64,000 nucleotides of DNA from Sarcocystis neurona. Taxonomy: Eukaryota; Apicomplexa; Conoidasida; Eucoccidiorida; Sarcocystidae. The translations under genes were made by a program, and so were the position numbers. Within the stretch, counting starts at the first letter, position 1. Each line of letters opens with the position of its first letter. Shown here piece by piece: positions 1 to 13,080 of the stretch. The stretch spans positions 536,272-600,271 of the forward strand of contig KL647304.1 in assembly GCA_000727475.1 (NCBI GenBank), given 5' to 3'. The notes below the pieces were generated by a model. The model was not told the origin of the DNA and ran no database searches. It saw nothing but the letters and a program-made list of their open reading frames with translations.

Positions 1-660
1 GATATACGTATATGTATACTTACATACGTTTATATGAGGGATATACTCCTCCCTCTCGCTGTATACTTATGTATCTCCCTCACTATATATATATGTATAA
101 ATATATGTAGGCGTACAGTCATCTCTCTCTATATATATATGTGCATATATGTCCATATGTGTATATAGAGGACATACTTCTCTCTCTCGCTGTTTTCTTG
201 TGTGCGTCTCCCTATGTATGCCGACACATGTATATATATAGGCATACAATTATTTCTCTCTCTCTGCATATATATACATATGTATGTGTGGGGCATATAC
301 TTCTCTTTCTATTTACTTTTGTGTGTCCGTGTGTGTGTGTGTGTGCGCATGTGTATACGTCTCTCTCTCTCTATATATATATATGTCGATATATATATAT
401 AGGCGTATAGGGTACCTCTCGCTCTCTACGTATACATAAATATATATATATATATGTATCTAGGCATATATTCGACTCTATTTGTGTGTCTGTCTGCGTC
501 TCTTTTTCCTTCTCTCCGTCTCTCCCTCGGTATATATACAGGCATGTAGTTATCTCTACCTGCATCTCTCTCTCCGTCCCTCTATATATACACGTACGCA
601 TATAGTTATCTCTGTCTGTCTGTCTGTCTCTATCTATCTATATATATATATAAATACATG
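1..660. repeat. degenerate TC-rich/TA-rich tandem repeat block
   Basis: The block alternates CT-rich runs (such as ctctctctcgctgt) with TATATA and short CATATG/GCATAC words, at an irregular spacing of roughly 60 bases. Translations are Tyr/Ile/Thr/Cys low complexity and are not treated as genes. It may be intergenic, or lie in a 3' intron of the UCHL5 gene, since introns elsewhere in the window carry the same kind of sequence. Confidence 0.85.
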
Positions 661-742
661 TACGTACATGGGTATACACACAAGCACGCTGTGGGTATGC
701 AGCAGACACGCAGACACGTACACACACACAAACACATACATA

Positions 743-773
<31 letters not shown>

Positions 774-1011
774 ACACACAGATGCATACAAATATATATA
801 TATATATATATATACATACACGCATACAAATACACAGATGCATGCGCACCTACGCATACACATACGTGTGTACATACATATATATATATATATACATACA
901 CACAGATGCATAAGCATACATATATACATATATATATATATACACATATATATACATACACACAAATGCATACACATACACACACATATGTTCACACATA
1001 TATATATATAC

Positions 1012-1042
<31 letters not shown>

Positions 1043-1320
1043 CATACATACGTACAGATACACATACATACACATACCTGCACATACACACATATATATA
1101 CACACACAGATGCATACGCATACATATATATATATATACATGTATACATACACACAAATGCATACACGTACACACATGTGTACACACACACATATATATA
1201 CATATATATATATATAGAGAGAGAGAGAGACGGAGAGACGTATACATACACATACAAACACCCACGAACACATTCATATACATACACACACATGTATTCA
1301 CATACAGACACCCATACACA
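661..1320. repeat. ACATAC/TATATA microsatellite block
   Basis: About 660 bases of ACATACACAC and TATATATA words, in which a phrase like cacacagatgcatacacatac recurs many times. No coding signal. It is followed at 1330-1740 by unique purine-rich sequence (pyrimidine-rich on the minus strand). Confidence 0.85.
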
Positions 1321-1744
1321 CAGAGGCCCTGTGTGAGTTGTTCTGGCTGCAGCAGTTGCCGTTCCGACAAATATTTCGCGCGGCAAGGCAGGCCGTGGAC
1401 AACAGGTGTAGTACCTTTGCAAGTGTAAATATCTCCCTGTGGCCGTTTTGCATACGTAGATACACCCCACACTTTCGCGTTTCATTTGCTCCTGAAGGGA
1501 GCAGGCCGCAGGACGGGCGGACGAGCGCCACAAGGCCAGGGGAGCGCGAGAGAGGTATACACACAAGAAGAGAGGGACAGACACGGACAATTCAAAACAG
1601 AGAAGGCACAACAGAGAGAGACGAAAAGGAAGAAATTGCGACAGATAGAGAGAGCGAGACAGATAGAAACGGAAACAGATGGAGGAGAATCTGAGAGAGG
1701 GATAGAGACAGCGAAAGAAGGGACTGTCTGCCTGTTTGAAGGAA

Positions 1745-4700
1745 CGTGAGCAGCAGAGAAACTCTCGTTGTTCGATAGGGACTACACGAACATTTCTCAG
1801 TTCTTCCAGATTTTCGGGCAACTGCTCGATCGACGGAATATCCGTCGCGTCGAGGTGGTCGTCTTCCACCTCCTCGTCCAACGCCAGATCCTCTCCTAGA
1901 CAAATGCGTTTCACATTTGCACGTTGCGCCAGAATTCTGCAGTAAAAGCAGCAGCAGCAGCTCCAGCAGTGCAGCAGCAGCTCGTCAACACCGGAAGGAC
2001 AGTCACGGCAACAGCAGGTCAGCACCAGCAGCACCAGCACACGGCAATATCAGCATCACAACAGCCGAGCAGCGGCACAGCAATCATAGCAGCACCACGC
2101 CAGCAGCTCAGCAGCGGCACAGGAATAGTACCAGCACAGCAGCAGCGTATTCGCGCAGCATCCGCCGGGCAGCAGCGACAGCACGGGATCAACACCAGCA
2201 GCAGCAGAGCAGCCATCGCAGCAGCAGCAGCAGCAGTAAACGCCACCAACAGCCGCACAACAGCGCACCAGCAGCAACGCACACATGCTCGCAGTGGAGC
2301 GCGAGCTGCAGCAGCACGAACGGCAGCAGCAGCAGCATCGCGCGGCACCTGCGGTAGGGCGGATCCTTAGCACGCCGAAGCGTCCTCTGTTACTGCAGCA
2401 GCTGCTGTCCCTGTTCCGCGGCGGGGGGGGAATCATGAGCGGCAACAGGAGCATGTCGCTCTTACCGCTGCCGAAGAATCTCTTTTTGAACTCTACTTAG
2501 TTCGTCTTCCACGACTGCCATCAAGTTAAAGCGCAGTTCTCCGGTCGCTGTGTCCTGGATCCTGCGGCCCAGCAACACCAGCGAAAAAGAGGCAGCAGCA
2601 GTAGCAGCAAACAGCAGCGGAAAACGGCAGCAGCAGCAGCAGACAGTAGTTGTACGAGCAGCACCCGCAGGGAGAAGCGTGAACGGCAACTCGCAAGGGC
2701 AGAAGCAGCACACAGCAGCAGCAGGAGACGCAAACAGCAACAGCAACAGAAATCGCGAACAGCGGAAGTAGCGATCAGCAGTAGCAAGCAGCAGCGGAGT
2801 AGCAACACACAGCAACGGCAGCAGCATCGAAGGCTCCCAGGGGATGCCGTTAGGGATCCGTGAAAAAGGCAGCAGCCACCACCGCAGTAGTAGCAGCACC
2901 TCAACCAACGGGCACACAAGAAGCAACAGCAGGCCAAGCAGCATCCACAGGATCCGCAGCAGCAGATCAAACGGCAACAGGAAGATCGGCGGCAGCAGCA
3001 GGCCACGCGGTAGCGGCAGGGTACGCAGTAGCGGCGGGGTACGCCGTAGCGGCAGGGTACGCAGTAGCGGCAGGGTACGCAGTAGCGGCAGGGTACGCAG
3101 TAGCGGCGGGCCACGCAGCAGCGGCAGGCTACGCAGCAGTGGCAGGCTACGCAGCAGCAGCAGGATCAGTAGCAGCGGCAGGTGCTTTTGACCGTGCGGG
3201 AGCAGCAGCGGCCACGGAACCGAGAGACTCAGCAGCAGCAGCAGCGCGAGCGAGGGCAGCAGCAGAATTAACGGCATTCAGAAGAGAGAAAGCAGCACCA
3301 TACCAACAAGCAGAATCACCACGCAAGGAGAAGCGACGACAGCGGAAGCTTCTGCAGCCTTACTTTGCAACGCGCTTCAGAAGCTGCTGCCGCACGACTT
3401 CCGTCCAGTTGTTCTGCGTGCAAGTCCCCAGACATTTCGGCGCCTGCAGCAGCAAGGCGTGTCACGCACAAAGCAGCAACAGCATGCCCGCTGCAGCAGC
3501 AGCTGCACGTATGCAGCAGCAGCATCGGACAAGAAGTGGCAGCACGAACGCATCTTGTAAACTGGTGAGACGCTGCACCTGCCCGCAAGTCAAGTGTGAG
3601 TATACACACACAAACACACACATGTGTGTCCGTGGAGCCAGGACAGGGCGCATGCAAATGTGTTTGCACAGAGAGTCAAAGCTAGAAGAGAGACACGCTT
3701 CCACGCGAAGTAGCCAGAAAGGCAGACGTGCAGAGGGACATAGCCGTATACTCACAAAGGTCAACAAATGGATACGACTGCGGACGTCTCGAAATGTACG
3801 GCACTCCCTCTCTCTCTGTAGCTGCTCGCTGCCTCTGCGTGCAGCTCGTGTCTACCCACCCAGATATTCTGGCTTATCAGTCGGCAGCAGTGCGCCCTAC
3901 GCTGACGGATACGATTTACCTCATCCTACTACTTTTCCTATCCGTGTGGATAACATCACTGCGTCATACATTTATGTGTTTGTATGGACACAGTGTTTGA
4001 GGGTTGATGTGCCACTATGCACGTCAGTACAGATTATGCGCAAGTACGTGCTGTTTCTGGGCTCCGTAGGTATCGACGTCTGTCTGCCTGTAGAAGCACG
4101 CAGGCGTACGACGGCAAGTAGAGGAACTGGTCAGCAGGATGACGAAGGACACAAAAGTGGCAGACATAATCGTAGCAGAACAAACACAAGAGAGATGCGC
4201 TTCTGTTGGGCTGGCAGCAGAAATCCATAAATAAGCATGACGCTGGAAGTCCCCCCGCGGAAACGACCGCAAAAAAGTGCTGCCTGCTGCTGCAGCAGCA
4301 AGCACGCGTAATGCTGCCGCTCCTGCTGCAGCTTCATAAGGGGCGTAAAAAGGACGTCTGCAGCAGCAGGCCAGCGCATGTGTGCATGCAGCGGATCTCA
4401 GTGCATCAACACAGAGATACGACATCGCGCGGCAGAGACCCACCTCCTCCAGGCCGTCTATTTCGTAGGCATGGCCTTGAAAATGGATGTACGAAACAAA
4501 GTGGAAAGCATCTTCCTTGTCGTCGTCGTCATCGTCCTGGGTCCAGAAAAACGAGCTGGAGCTCCTGAACGAGTTGTGCGCCTCGCGAATGGCTTCTCTG
4601 CATGCGCGCGCATGCAAACGCACGCGAACAGCAGCGCACCGCACGCACGCAGAAATGCAGTCGGTCACTGCTGCAGCCGACGGAGAAGAAGAAAAAGCCA

Positions 4701-7700
4701 CGCGAAGTCGGCTGCGGGAACAGCAGCGGAATGCCGCACACACGAACCGAAAGCCGCAGCGTGTATCCGACTAGCAGCAGCGGCTGCTCGCCGCACCAGA
4801 AGCGAACGAGGAGGAGACATGTGGAGGAAGCCGGAGCGCAGCCGAGGACAACGAGGACGCAGTGGACGACGAGCGCAGCAGCGGAGGGCAACGGCTGTAG
4901 TAAACACGAGGAGAAGCGGAAGGGAAGCAGTGATGGGACTAGCAGAAAGACGGAAAAGGAGAGCAGCGGCAGCACCGGACGAGAAGAAGGAGTACGCGAG
5001 AAAAAGCAGCCGCATCAGCAGCACAGACAGGCGACTTACGAGTTTCCTATGGCTTCTCCACGCATGAAGGGGTCGAAAAAATCTTTTGTGAACTCTATGA
5101 GAGCACCGATGGTGGGACCCACATCGGGAATTTCATTTCTCTTGTTTATCAGCACCGACAGTATTGCCTGGCTGGCGCATGCATTCGGGATGACCTGTTG
5201 ATGGTGCACAACGATACACACACACACACGCACGAACCAATTCAACTGTGAGTCAAAGAAAGCAATCGAACAAACGAAGACTTCTATAGACAGGAAGGAG
5301 TCGACAAAGGATGAAGAGAGAGGAACAGAGGGAGGCGGTGCGGAAAATAACCGCACGCATCACCTGCTCCGCTTTTTCTCATGTTTCCCATCTTTCTTTC
5401 GACGAAACGGGAGCTGATACCGAACTGAGACCGACACAATGGAAAAACGCATGCGCAAGGTTTTGAGATTCGTTGTGCGTGGGATCGAAGAGGCGACGTA
5501 CCGCGTACGACACGCAAGAGAACAATTTGCACGACGGTTTCAAGAAGTAAATACGCAGGATAGACAGCAAAGAAGAGGAAACTGGCTCTTAAGATAATGC
5601 TCCTGCAGGCATGGAGTGAAGAAAAAAAGCAAAGAGAAAGGTCGCCTGGTCCTCAACTGCATTCGGGCCGGTATGACAGTGTTGCTCTAGGCTAGCGACG
5701 TTACTTCTGGCACAACCGCGCACCATCGAATTATATGCAAGTGTATCTCCGTTTGCAAAAATATTACATACATACTCATATATGTATGTACATGTATATA
5801 AACTGCACATACATGTGCACACATTACTTACAAAGAAAGGTCAGGATATACGAGACGCACAGAGTATCGATAATGTTTGATTCGGGTTCACTGCCCTTGC
5901 AAAGGCGGTTTCGCGACTGCATGCACTCCAAGAGGGTTACATAAGAGAGAGAGCAAAGACACTGCATTACAAAGAAGTTCGGCCACACACAGAAATCAGA
6001 TGAGAAAGAAGAGTAGAAGAAGCCTCTCAAAGAGAGACAGAAGGGAGGGCAACAGGGAAGTCACGTAAAAGCTCGCGCACGCGTCTGCCCCTCGCCCACC
6101 ACGCGTTCATTTCCTGCCACTTCTGTAGCAGCAGTTCGCTTTCGCATGCGTGAAAAGTCACCACGCACGCGCGGTGAAGGAACAGCAAGGAAAGAGGAAA
6201 TGTCGTTGCTGGAGGAGGGACACCTACAAAGGACACTTTTTCGTATTACCAAATTTCCACTCGAAAAGCAGAGAGCCACCCAGAGGTCATCGTCGGCGAA
6301 ACTACCACAGAGCGACAGCAACGTGTATAACATCTATAGTATAGGAACCTACGATAACACTGCAGAAAAATAAGGCGTACTCAAGCCCTCTACACCCAGA
6401 AACAGACCTAAGAAATGCGTAGAATACCAACGGGAAGCAAAGAGAAAGAGAAAGAAAGGGCCACCGGGGGACATCAGTCATCCTCTACAAAGTAATCGAT
6501 CCAACAGAAACACGTCGAACGTCTGCAACTCCAGAATACATATATGCAACTTCGAGATCGACAGCGTCCGTGCGCACACACGAAAACATCCGGACATCTA
6601 TGTAAAATGCAATGTATACACATACACAAATACGTGTACATATATATATACATTTATACACATACACGTACATTATATATAATATACATATACATATGTG
6701 TGCGTATCTATACAAATACACATGTATATATATATATATATTTGTGTGGAAATGTAGTGCCACAGACACAGCGTTATTCACCTAGTACAAAAACAGAAGC
6801 AGACACATGCAGTTGATGGCAATGTCGGAAAGGGGCCTTGTCAAAAAGGTGCCAACGTGTGCTCCGCAGGGCAAACACACACACAGACGGACGCATACAT
6901 GCGTACCCGTATACATCTTTGTACGGTGCTATATTTAAATGTTCTTATTTACAAATGAAGAGAAATTCAGCAACGTGCACACAGGCATAAATGGCGAGAC
7001 ACAAACCAACACCTGGATGACTGTATCCAATTACGTAATTTCGACAAGCCCGTACACAAAGGACGCTACGGGTATCACGGGATTTCTTTGCTATACGTGA
7101 CAAGTCGTGAAGACTGCTGCATGCGAGTGGTCCTCAGACTCTCTGATAACAGGGTACTCCATACTTTCACTTTTACACACTGTAGCCCTTAACAGACACA
7201 TCATATGAAGAGGACGAAACAGACAGACCCACGAAGATGTGAAGGACTGCTATTATGTGTTTTCCTCCTCATTTATATGAAGGTGAATATTCGCGTATAT
7301 AGCACACACGCAGGGGACGTCCACCTTGCTCGTGCTGGAAGCCGTAATCCGACTTTATATACATATATATACATACTTTCGGATACTTATAAACAATTTG
7401 TGTAATTAGAACTGAAACCTGTAAGCAAATGTACGTGTATATACGTCCCTTGAGTCAAACGCAGATACACAGAAGTGTAGCCCAAAGGCGGACGTGTATT
7501 TGCCAAGTATTGCAGGGTATTTTAAACCGCAGCCTGTAAAACCGTCAACGCACGTTTTCCACAAAATCTGCCGCTGCCATGCTGTGTTTGCCTGTTTACC
7601 TGTCTGGCGAAGAAGAGGTCCTCCGGATAGTTGTCCACGCTGTTGAAACTATTACTCGTGCCACTGATTTCGTAGCTGCTACTGCCGCTGCTGCTGCTTC

Positions 7701-8457
7701 CAGGAGTTGTGGCTGCTTTCTCATCCTTTCCACTTTCTTTTCCCTCCCTACTCTCTTCCGGTTTCTCCCCTCCTTCTCTCCTGTCGTCTGCTTTCTTGCT
7801 CGTCGCTCCTTCGTCGCTTTTGGATGCTTCTTTGGCAGCCTTCTGCTGCCGTGCTAACGCCGCAGCTCCAGCAGCAGCTGACGCAGGTGATTTGTTTGAC
7901 TTTGCAGCGCGAGAACTCTTTTTGTCTTTGCTCCAATTGAATAAGAAAATAAATCCAAAGATCTTCCGCAGCTGTCCTTCTTTTCCGCCTTCTTCTTTAT
8001 GTGTGACCTCTTTCTTTTGTTGGTCCTCCTGGTGGCGCTCTTGCATTTCCTCTTCTTTCTCTTCAGTCTGTTCTTGCGTGTCCACGTCCATCTTCTGTTG
8101 CTGGTCGGTTGGGCTGCCGTCACTGTCTTTTCCACCTGACTCCCGCTGCGTGCTGCTGCTGCTGCTTCCCTCCCATTCTTTCTCGCTCTGCAGCTCAAGC
8201 GGCTTGCGACGTTGAATGCTGGCAAAGCTGCTCTCGTCCAGACCGAAAACTTCTTCAAATGCTACACCGTGCACCCCTAGCTTCTCTACCAACTCTGTAA
8301 ATACACCAGGGTCACTTTCTATCAAACACCATCGATTACTTCCAGCAGTCCCTGCTGTGCTACCGCTGCTGCTGCCGCGTGCTACGCTCTTTTCCGTACT
8401 TGCAGTTGTCGCTGTTTGCCCCGAATCGGGGTTATCGCTGCGGCCGCCCAAGCCCAT
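1745..8457 (-). CDS. UCHL5: ubiquitin carboxyl-terminal hydrolase UCHL5/UCH37 (3' end unresolved)
   Basis: Peptidase C12 deubiquitinase; UCH37 acts on proteasome-bound (Rpn13) or INO80-bound ubiquitin chains. Exons on the minus strand: 8457-7600, 5194-5040, 4597-4444, 3443-3364, 2561-2466, and 1936 to about 1745-1786. Phases match at all five junctions. Seen residues: oxyanion Gln286 (FFARQ), nucleophile Cys292 (NACASQAI), His370 (DAFHF), Asp385 (YEIDG). The Gln-Cys spacing of 6 and His-Asp spacing of 15 equal those of human UCHL5 (from memory). The crossover-loop motif IREAHNSF and the UCH37-type helix motif GELRFNLMAVV are present. Exon 1 (286 aa) carries two non-family inserts inside the catalytic fold: a Ser then Glu/Lys-rich one at residues 89-163 and an Ala/Lys/Ser-rich one at 181-262. 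The ATG at 8457 opens exon 1; an acceptor-like ctttttcag about 60 bases upstream suggests a 5'UTR intron. The C-terminal ULD-type tail was not found: the last exon stays open to 850 into repeats, so more exons may lie to the left, possibly outside the window. Confidence 0.92.
1950..2340. repeat. CAG-family triplet tract at the 3' end of UCHL5 exon 6's upstream intron
   Basis: Dense CAG/GCA/AGC triplets on the plus strand, meaning CTG on the sense strand of the UCHL5 transcript. It lies in the intron 2465-1937 and leads into the acceptor of exon 6. Long Gln/Ser/Ala ORFs on plus and Leu/Cys ORFs on minus are artefacts of the repeat. Confidence 0.8.
3007..3150. repeat. 18-bp minisatellite, eight units
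   Basis: Eight tandem units of the form gcagtagcggcagggtac, with one to four substitutions each, plus degenerate flanking units. It lies in the UCHL5 intron 3363-2562. The unit length is a multiple of three although the block is intronic. Confidence 0.9.
6600..6745. repeat. TA/CA microsatellite in UCHL5 intron 1
   Basis: TATATA and ACACATAC words inside the 2.4-kb first intron (7599-5195). The rest of that intron is unique sequence with no recognisable gene. Confidence 0.75.
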
Positions 8458-11400
8458 CTTCTTCGGCTTCCGCGTTATTAAATAGGCTAACTCTTTGCCT
8501 CTTAGATTTGAACTGAAAAAGTGGTTTCAAATCGTGTTGAGAGGTGGTGTCGCATGACGTGAAAATAGCATAGAGATACGAGGTATTTCTGCTTCAGGCT
8601 GAGCCGTGTATACATACGAAGAGGCTATCTATGCGGGAATGCAAGTGGACCTGCTGCCGTCTTGCAGAATGGGGCAGACGTGCCTACCCTATATTTCTTC
8701 TTGTGCTAACCGCAACCATCCACGCGCAAAAGGAGTGGGCTTGCAGTTTGCAGCGCTACGTGAAAGGGGACACGCACCAGAGGGAAATGGGGACGCGAAT
8801 TCTAGCCAGGGGCAGAGAAGCACGGATACGGTGGGAGGCAGAAAGCCCGCACAATCGTCGAGATCTTCACAACTTAAACACCACTGGAAGTATTGAGAGG
8901 GTGGGGCAGCCAGCTGAAAACTTTGTTGCAAACGCTCGGGAAAGCGCACAGAATACCAGGGAAGAAAACAGCAGGGGAGCGAGTCACACAGAGGAGGTCG
9001 CGATATGGGAGAAAGAGAAAAGGCGGAAGGGCGGCGTCAAAAACGTGCAAGACATGGAAGACAAACACCGCTGAAAGAGATGAAAGAAAAACAATCGTAC
9101 CCCTTGCACACACATGCAGACGCAGAACGGACTCACGACGCCAGCCGAAAATCGACTACACGCAGTCGACTGCCACCATTACTGCAGCTGTTGCTCTACA
9201 CGGAATATTTCTCTTAAAAGCGCGTTAATAAGAAGCCTAGGGTAACTGATCCCAAGAAACACGACGAATACGGGCACGGACCTCGCATTGTGTCTGTGTG
9301 CCCGTGGGAGGCAGTCGTCGTCACGCGATTGCAGTTTGGTGAATATAATTCAAGTGGCGGTTGGGGTTAACTGCAGTAGCACAAAAGGATGCCCCACATA
9401 TACAGAAGTGACTCTCTCGTGTACATTCCCCTATGTGCTAATAAAAATACGTGTGTAGTAGGGAGAGATACGTATAGATGATTTGTACATACGTGTACGG
9501 CAGGCGGCCAATTCTTGTGTCGGCGCGAGTGCTGTATGTACACCCCGATGTTCGGCTGTTCAACGAAACGTGCACAAACAGTGTGTACGGATATCTCGCT
9601 TTATTTCGTCGTATGTAAAACTTGACTCTCTCTCGACCAATTCAGAGGGGATAGACAATGACAATTATAGAGCAGTGCCGTACCCTGACTCGTTTCAATG
9701 ATGGTCCACAGTTCGTGAGTTGTGCTCGTATTTCTGCACAATTTGTTCCAGTTCCTCAACAGTTCGAATGAAAAGACGCTGAGGGCGTCAGCGTTCTTCC
9801 ACTGCTATATGAATGCAAGAGGGAAGACCGCGTACTAGTAGGCTCTGCGTTTTCCTGAAGGGCACACCGCGTAATAACCCTCTATTTTTTCCTTTCCGGT
9901 CACGTAGCTCACGTACCCGCTTCATTGTACACGCTGGAAAAGAACATGGAAGATGTAAATTGTAACCAGATGACGGGATTGCAGGGACGAATTACAGTGC
10001 GTAACATTCATATTGCAACTTGAAAACAAAAACGCCATCACCAGTCATACGTTTTGGAAGTGATGGGAGAGACGGTGCGCGGGGCGCGGCTTAGGCATAC
10101 ATTTACAGTACTGAAAATAAGTCGGTGCACAGGCGGAATGGTAAGATATTCACGGCCTGCATTCAACCTTATACATGGCATGACGAATGTGTAGCAATAA
10201 AATCAACGGAGACTGCGCAAGTCTCGTGGCCCGAATACTAAATGGTCAAAGGAGGGAAACTGTGGGCTCTTAAACAAACGGGGAGGCGTTGTGCAAGATA
10301 TGCTTAGTAGCAGAAAGTCTGTGTCAGTTTTCCGTCCTTTAAGTATACAATTGCACCTTACCACTATCGTAATACTTCAACTTGAGCGTAAAAGCACCCA
10401 ACTGCAACCATGTTTATTCCTTTGCTAAGTGAGTGTGGGTAGTTTTCCCTTTACACATACGTGTGCAGATGTTCGATTGCTCCTCATTCACAACCAACAT
10501 GTCGCACGAAGAGATTTAGCAGCGGAAACTTACCTTCACGTATTTTGGTGTGGTGGAAGCCACACACCTCAAAACGTAAACGAGATAAATCCCTTCACAC
10601 GTCACATGCTAAAGTGTATCGGCGCTTCAAACACGCGTCACTCCCCGTTATGCTGCATTCAACAGTCGGCCAACGGAAGAGGTCACAACACTTCTGAACA
10701 TACGTCGAGTGGTTCTGAAACTAGAAACACACTGGATACTGTCAAACTAACTCGCAGGGGAAGAACAGGGCTGACGATCACTGACTTCCTTTACCGCGAC
10801 ACGATAAGATTGTCACGGGGTCGCTCTGTCTGCGTGAGTCCTGACGTGCGCCTTACCGTAGCCATGTTGAACCTACACAGCGGCATTAGGCAGTAAGCGA
10901 CTAACAGAGTAGAACATGTGTTCGTCATTGGCCGCAGGTAACAAATGTGACTGCAGAGACTCACTTTTGCAGGCAGCCTCAATAGCGTCTCTTTACAGAG
11001 TCTGCGATCTGTACGACTGTAGTTGTCAAATGATAGTGCAGTGTTACACTACACTTGATAGCACCACACATACGTAGACGACTAAGACTCGCTAGCAGTT
11101 CTGTCGGAGTAAAAATTTCTCTGCAAGGAGTCCGTGCACTCGTTCTTCCTGGAATGCCCGTTCCCTTGTCTCCTTAAGAAGGGATGGGTGACACTGCATA
11201 CTTCGTCTGTGGAGCTCAAGCGTACCAGCAATTAGTATTCCTTGGGCGGAAGTTGCTGCTTGTAACGCATAGAAAGCAAGTGCGCTCATGTAAGCACACT
11301 GCCTACGTAAGCCACGCAACAACCAAATGATGAAGAGGCCGCTGCAAGACCAGCTAGAAAAGAGGCTAAGTAGATACGAGATAACTTGAAAGGAGTCTGT

Positions 11401-13080
11401 GCAAAAGCGTTGTGTAAGGTGGAGTTGTGTTATTGTGGATGTACGTGGGCGCTTGTGCATTATATACATTCCATACTCAAATGCTGCGTGGGACGCAATA
11501 CACGTGCAAGCCTACGCACATGACCTGCATGTATGTATATATCTGTATTCGTATTAAGTGTAACTGTAAAATAGCACATTTGATTCATTGCCCCCATAAT
11601 CAACCGTGGGGTCACACAGTGTCCCGTACGGGAAAGGAGTCCGCCCACAACCTGTCTCCCCTTTATGGATCACACCTCCTTGTGTGCACCAGCGCAGTCT
11701 GCACAGAAACTATTGGAGGCGGTACCATTGTGCGATCTTGGTCACCGCCACTGGTTCGCTATCTTATATGAAGATGCCGTAGGACGCCTGTGGAGCTCGT
11801 CTCCCTGCGTGGCGGGGTGTCTTCGTTCCATGAGACGTGCCGCAAGCGTCACTGGACACTGTTCTGTAGCTTGTCTGACCTTACGTTTGGTGTCGTGGCT
11901 CCGTTTTCGTTAAAAGCTGGCTTCCCTCTCTCTTCGATACGTAATCATTTGCAGCTGTCTTTTAACGCTGCGTATGGACAGCGTCTCTCTTGATTGTTTA
12001 CTTGATGGGTGGTTATATTCAAGAACATACTCCACACCCGTCTTCTACCTGCCTTCTTATATTAAATGCGCTGCCCTGCATCCGTATCTGCATCTAAGGA
12101 AGATTTCACTGAGGTCACGCAGTCGTAACAAGCTGCCTTGCGTGTATGTTTCTTACGAATGAATATCTTCGTAGCTTACCTTCTCGTTTGCGTACTGCAT
12201 CACCGGGCTGTTTGACGCTGATAAGCTCCACATGTAAGTAGACGCCTTAAATCACACACTCGGTCACTGTGGCCCGCTGACAGTGACCGAAAAATTTGCC
12301 CACTATGCACTCACACGCGCAAGTACCTAAGTAGTCACCTATGGAAAAGTGGAAAGACACATATATTGCCACATGTTTACGCATGCACCCAACATGAGCG
12401 TACACCTGAACACATATATATTCATGTAGAGAGAGATAGATAAGTATATCTATCAGTATCATACGAACTGTTATACGTACACACACCAGACCCATACAAA
12501 AATACTACGTGTAGACTCTCGTCCTTACGCAGATGTGAACAGCAGCAGTCTGTATCTGTGTGCTTCCCCGGTGAGCCACCAGTTTCCCGTGACTTTTGTT
12601 GTTCTGTCATTCTGTGTTACTACATATATTCCTGGATATATATTAGGTATGTGTATTTTCACGTAGATCTGCGTCTAATGTGTGTGCACAAGTGTATCTG
12701 CAAATCTCTGTTATGTGTATCACCCCCCCTGTACACTGACGCGAGTCCACGTCCCTTGTCCTTGTGCACCTTGTCGCATTGAAAAAAATCAAGTTTTGAT
12801 GCACCGAAGCTCCACTACAACAGCAGCCATCTCATTATTTTCGTTGGGGGTAAGACACTCTCACCTATAGTGGTTCTTAAGTGGAACACGAAACTCTCGC
12901 GCTGCCACTTGCCTGCTCTTCTGCACTATTCCTGCATTTCGATACGATTGACAGCAACCGTTTAATTAAAAAAACAACAACACGCAACAGGCGCACAAGT
13001 CGTCTGGTCAACCGGCGGATCGCTTCCGCGCCTCCTGCGTCGCATTCCTTGCTCACTTGAGCGATAGCGTACCACCAGAC
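8458..13080. other. intergenic stretch without a supported gene
   Basis: About 4.6 kb of balanced composition and few repeats, upstream (5') of UCHL5. Short ORFs occur on both strands but none shows a family motif. Those at 10429-10896 (begins with GTG, not ATG) and 11092-11469 (minus) were inspected without result. It should hold the UCHL5 promoter and, at its right side, the promoter of the candidate plus-strand gene. No tRNA-like element was recognised. Confidence 0.5.
8631..9074 (+). CDS. candidate small ORF with N-terminal hydrophobic segment
   Basis: An ATG-started 147-codon ORF begins 173 bases from, and divergent to, the UCHL5 start. Residues about 18-32 are hydrophobic (YPIFLLVLTATIHA), which could be a signal peptide; the rest is charged (Arg/Glu/Lys-rich) without a recognisable domain. 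The alternative is antisense of a pyrimidine-rich UCHL5 5'UTR, which would give the same charged composition by chance. I lean to the second. Confidence 0.2.
   Translation: MRECKWTCCRLAEWGRRAYPIFLLVLTATIHAQKEWACSLQRYVKGDTHQREMGTRILARGREARIRWEAESPHNRRDLHNLNTTGSIERVGQPAENFVANARESAQNTREENSRGASHTEEVAIWEKEKRRKGGVKNVQDMEDKHR

Noticed and set aside
67..1472. Overlapping ORFs rich in Tyr, Ile, Thr, Cys and Val on both strands, including a 280-codon minus ORF
   Set aside because: They translate TATATA/ACATAC/CTCTCT repeats, are open on both strands at once, and contain no unique sequence or motif.
3780..3960. A small extra UCHL5 exon (sense GALLPTDKPEYL with a gtgggt donor) between exons 3 and 4
   Set aside because: The acceptor at 3444 with exon 4 starting APKCLGTCTQNNW joins exon 3 in phase and matches the family's LGACNQDDW segment directly, so no extra exon is needed.
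10429..10896. 155-codon plus-strand ORF
   Set aside because: It begins with GTG, has no splice signals or motif, and lies in a region where opposite frames are equally open.
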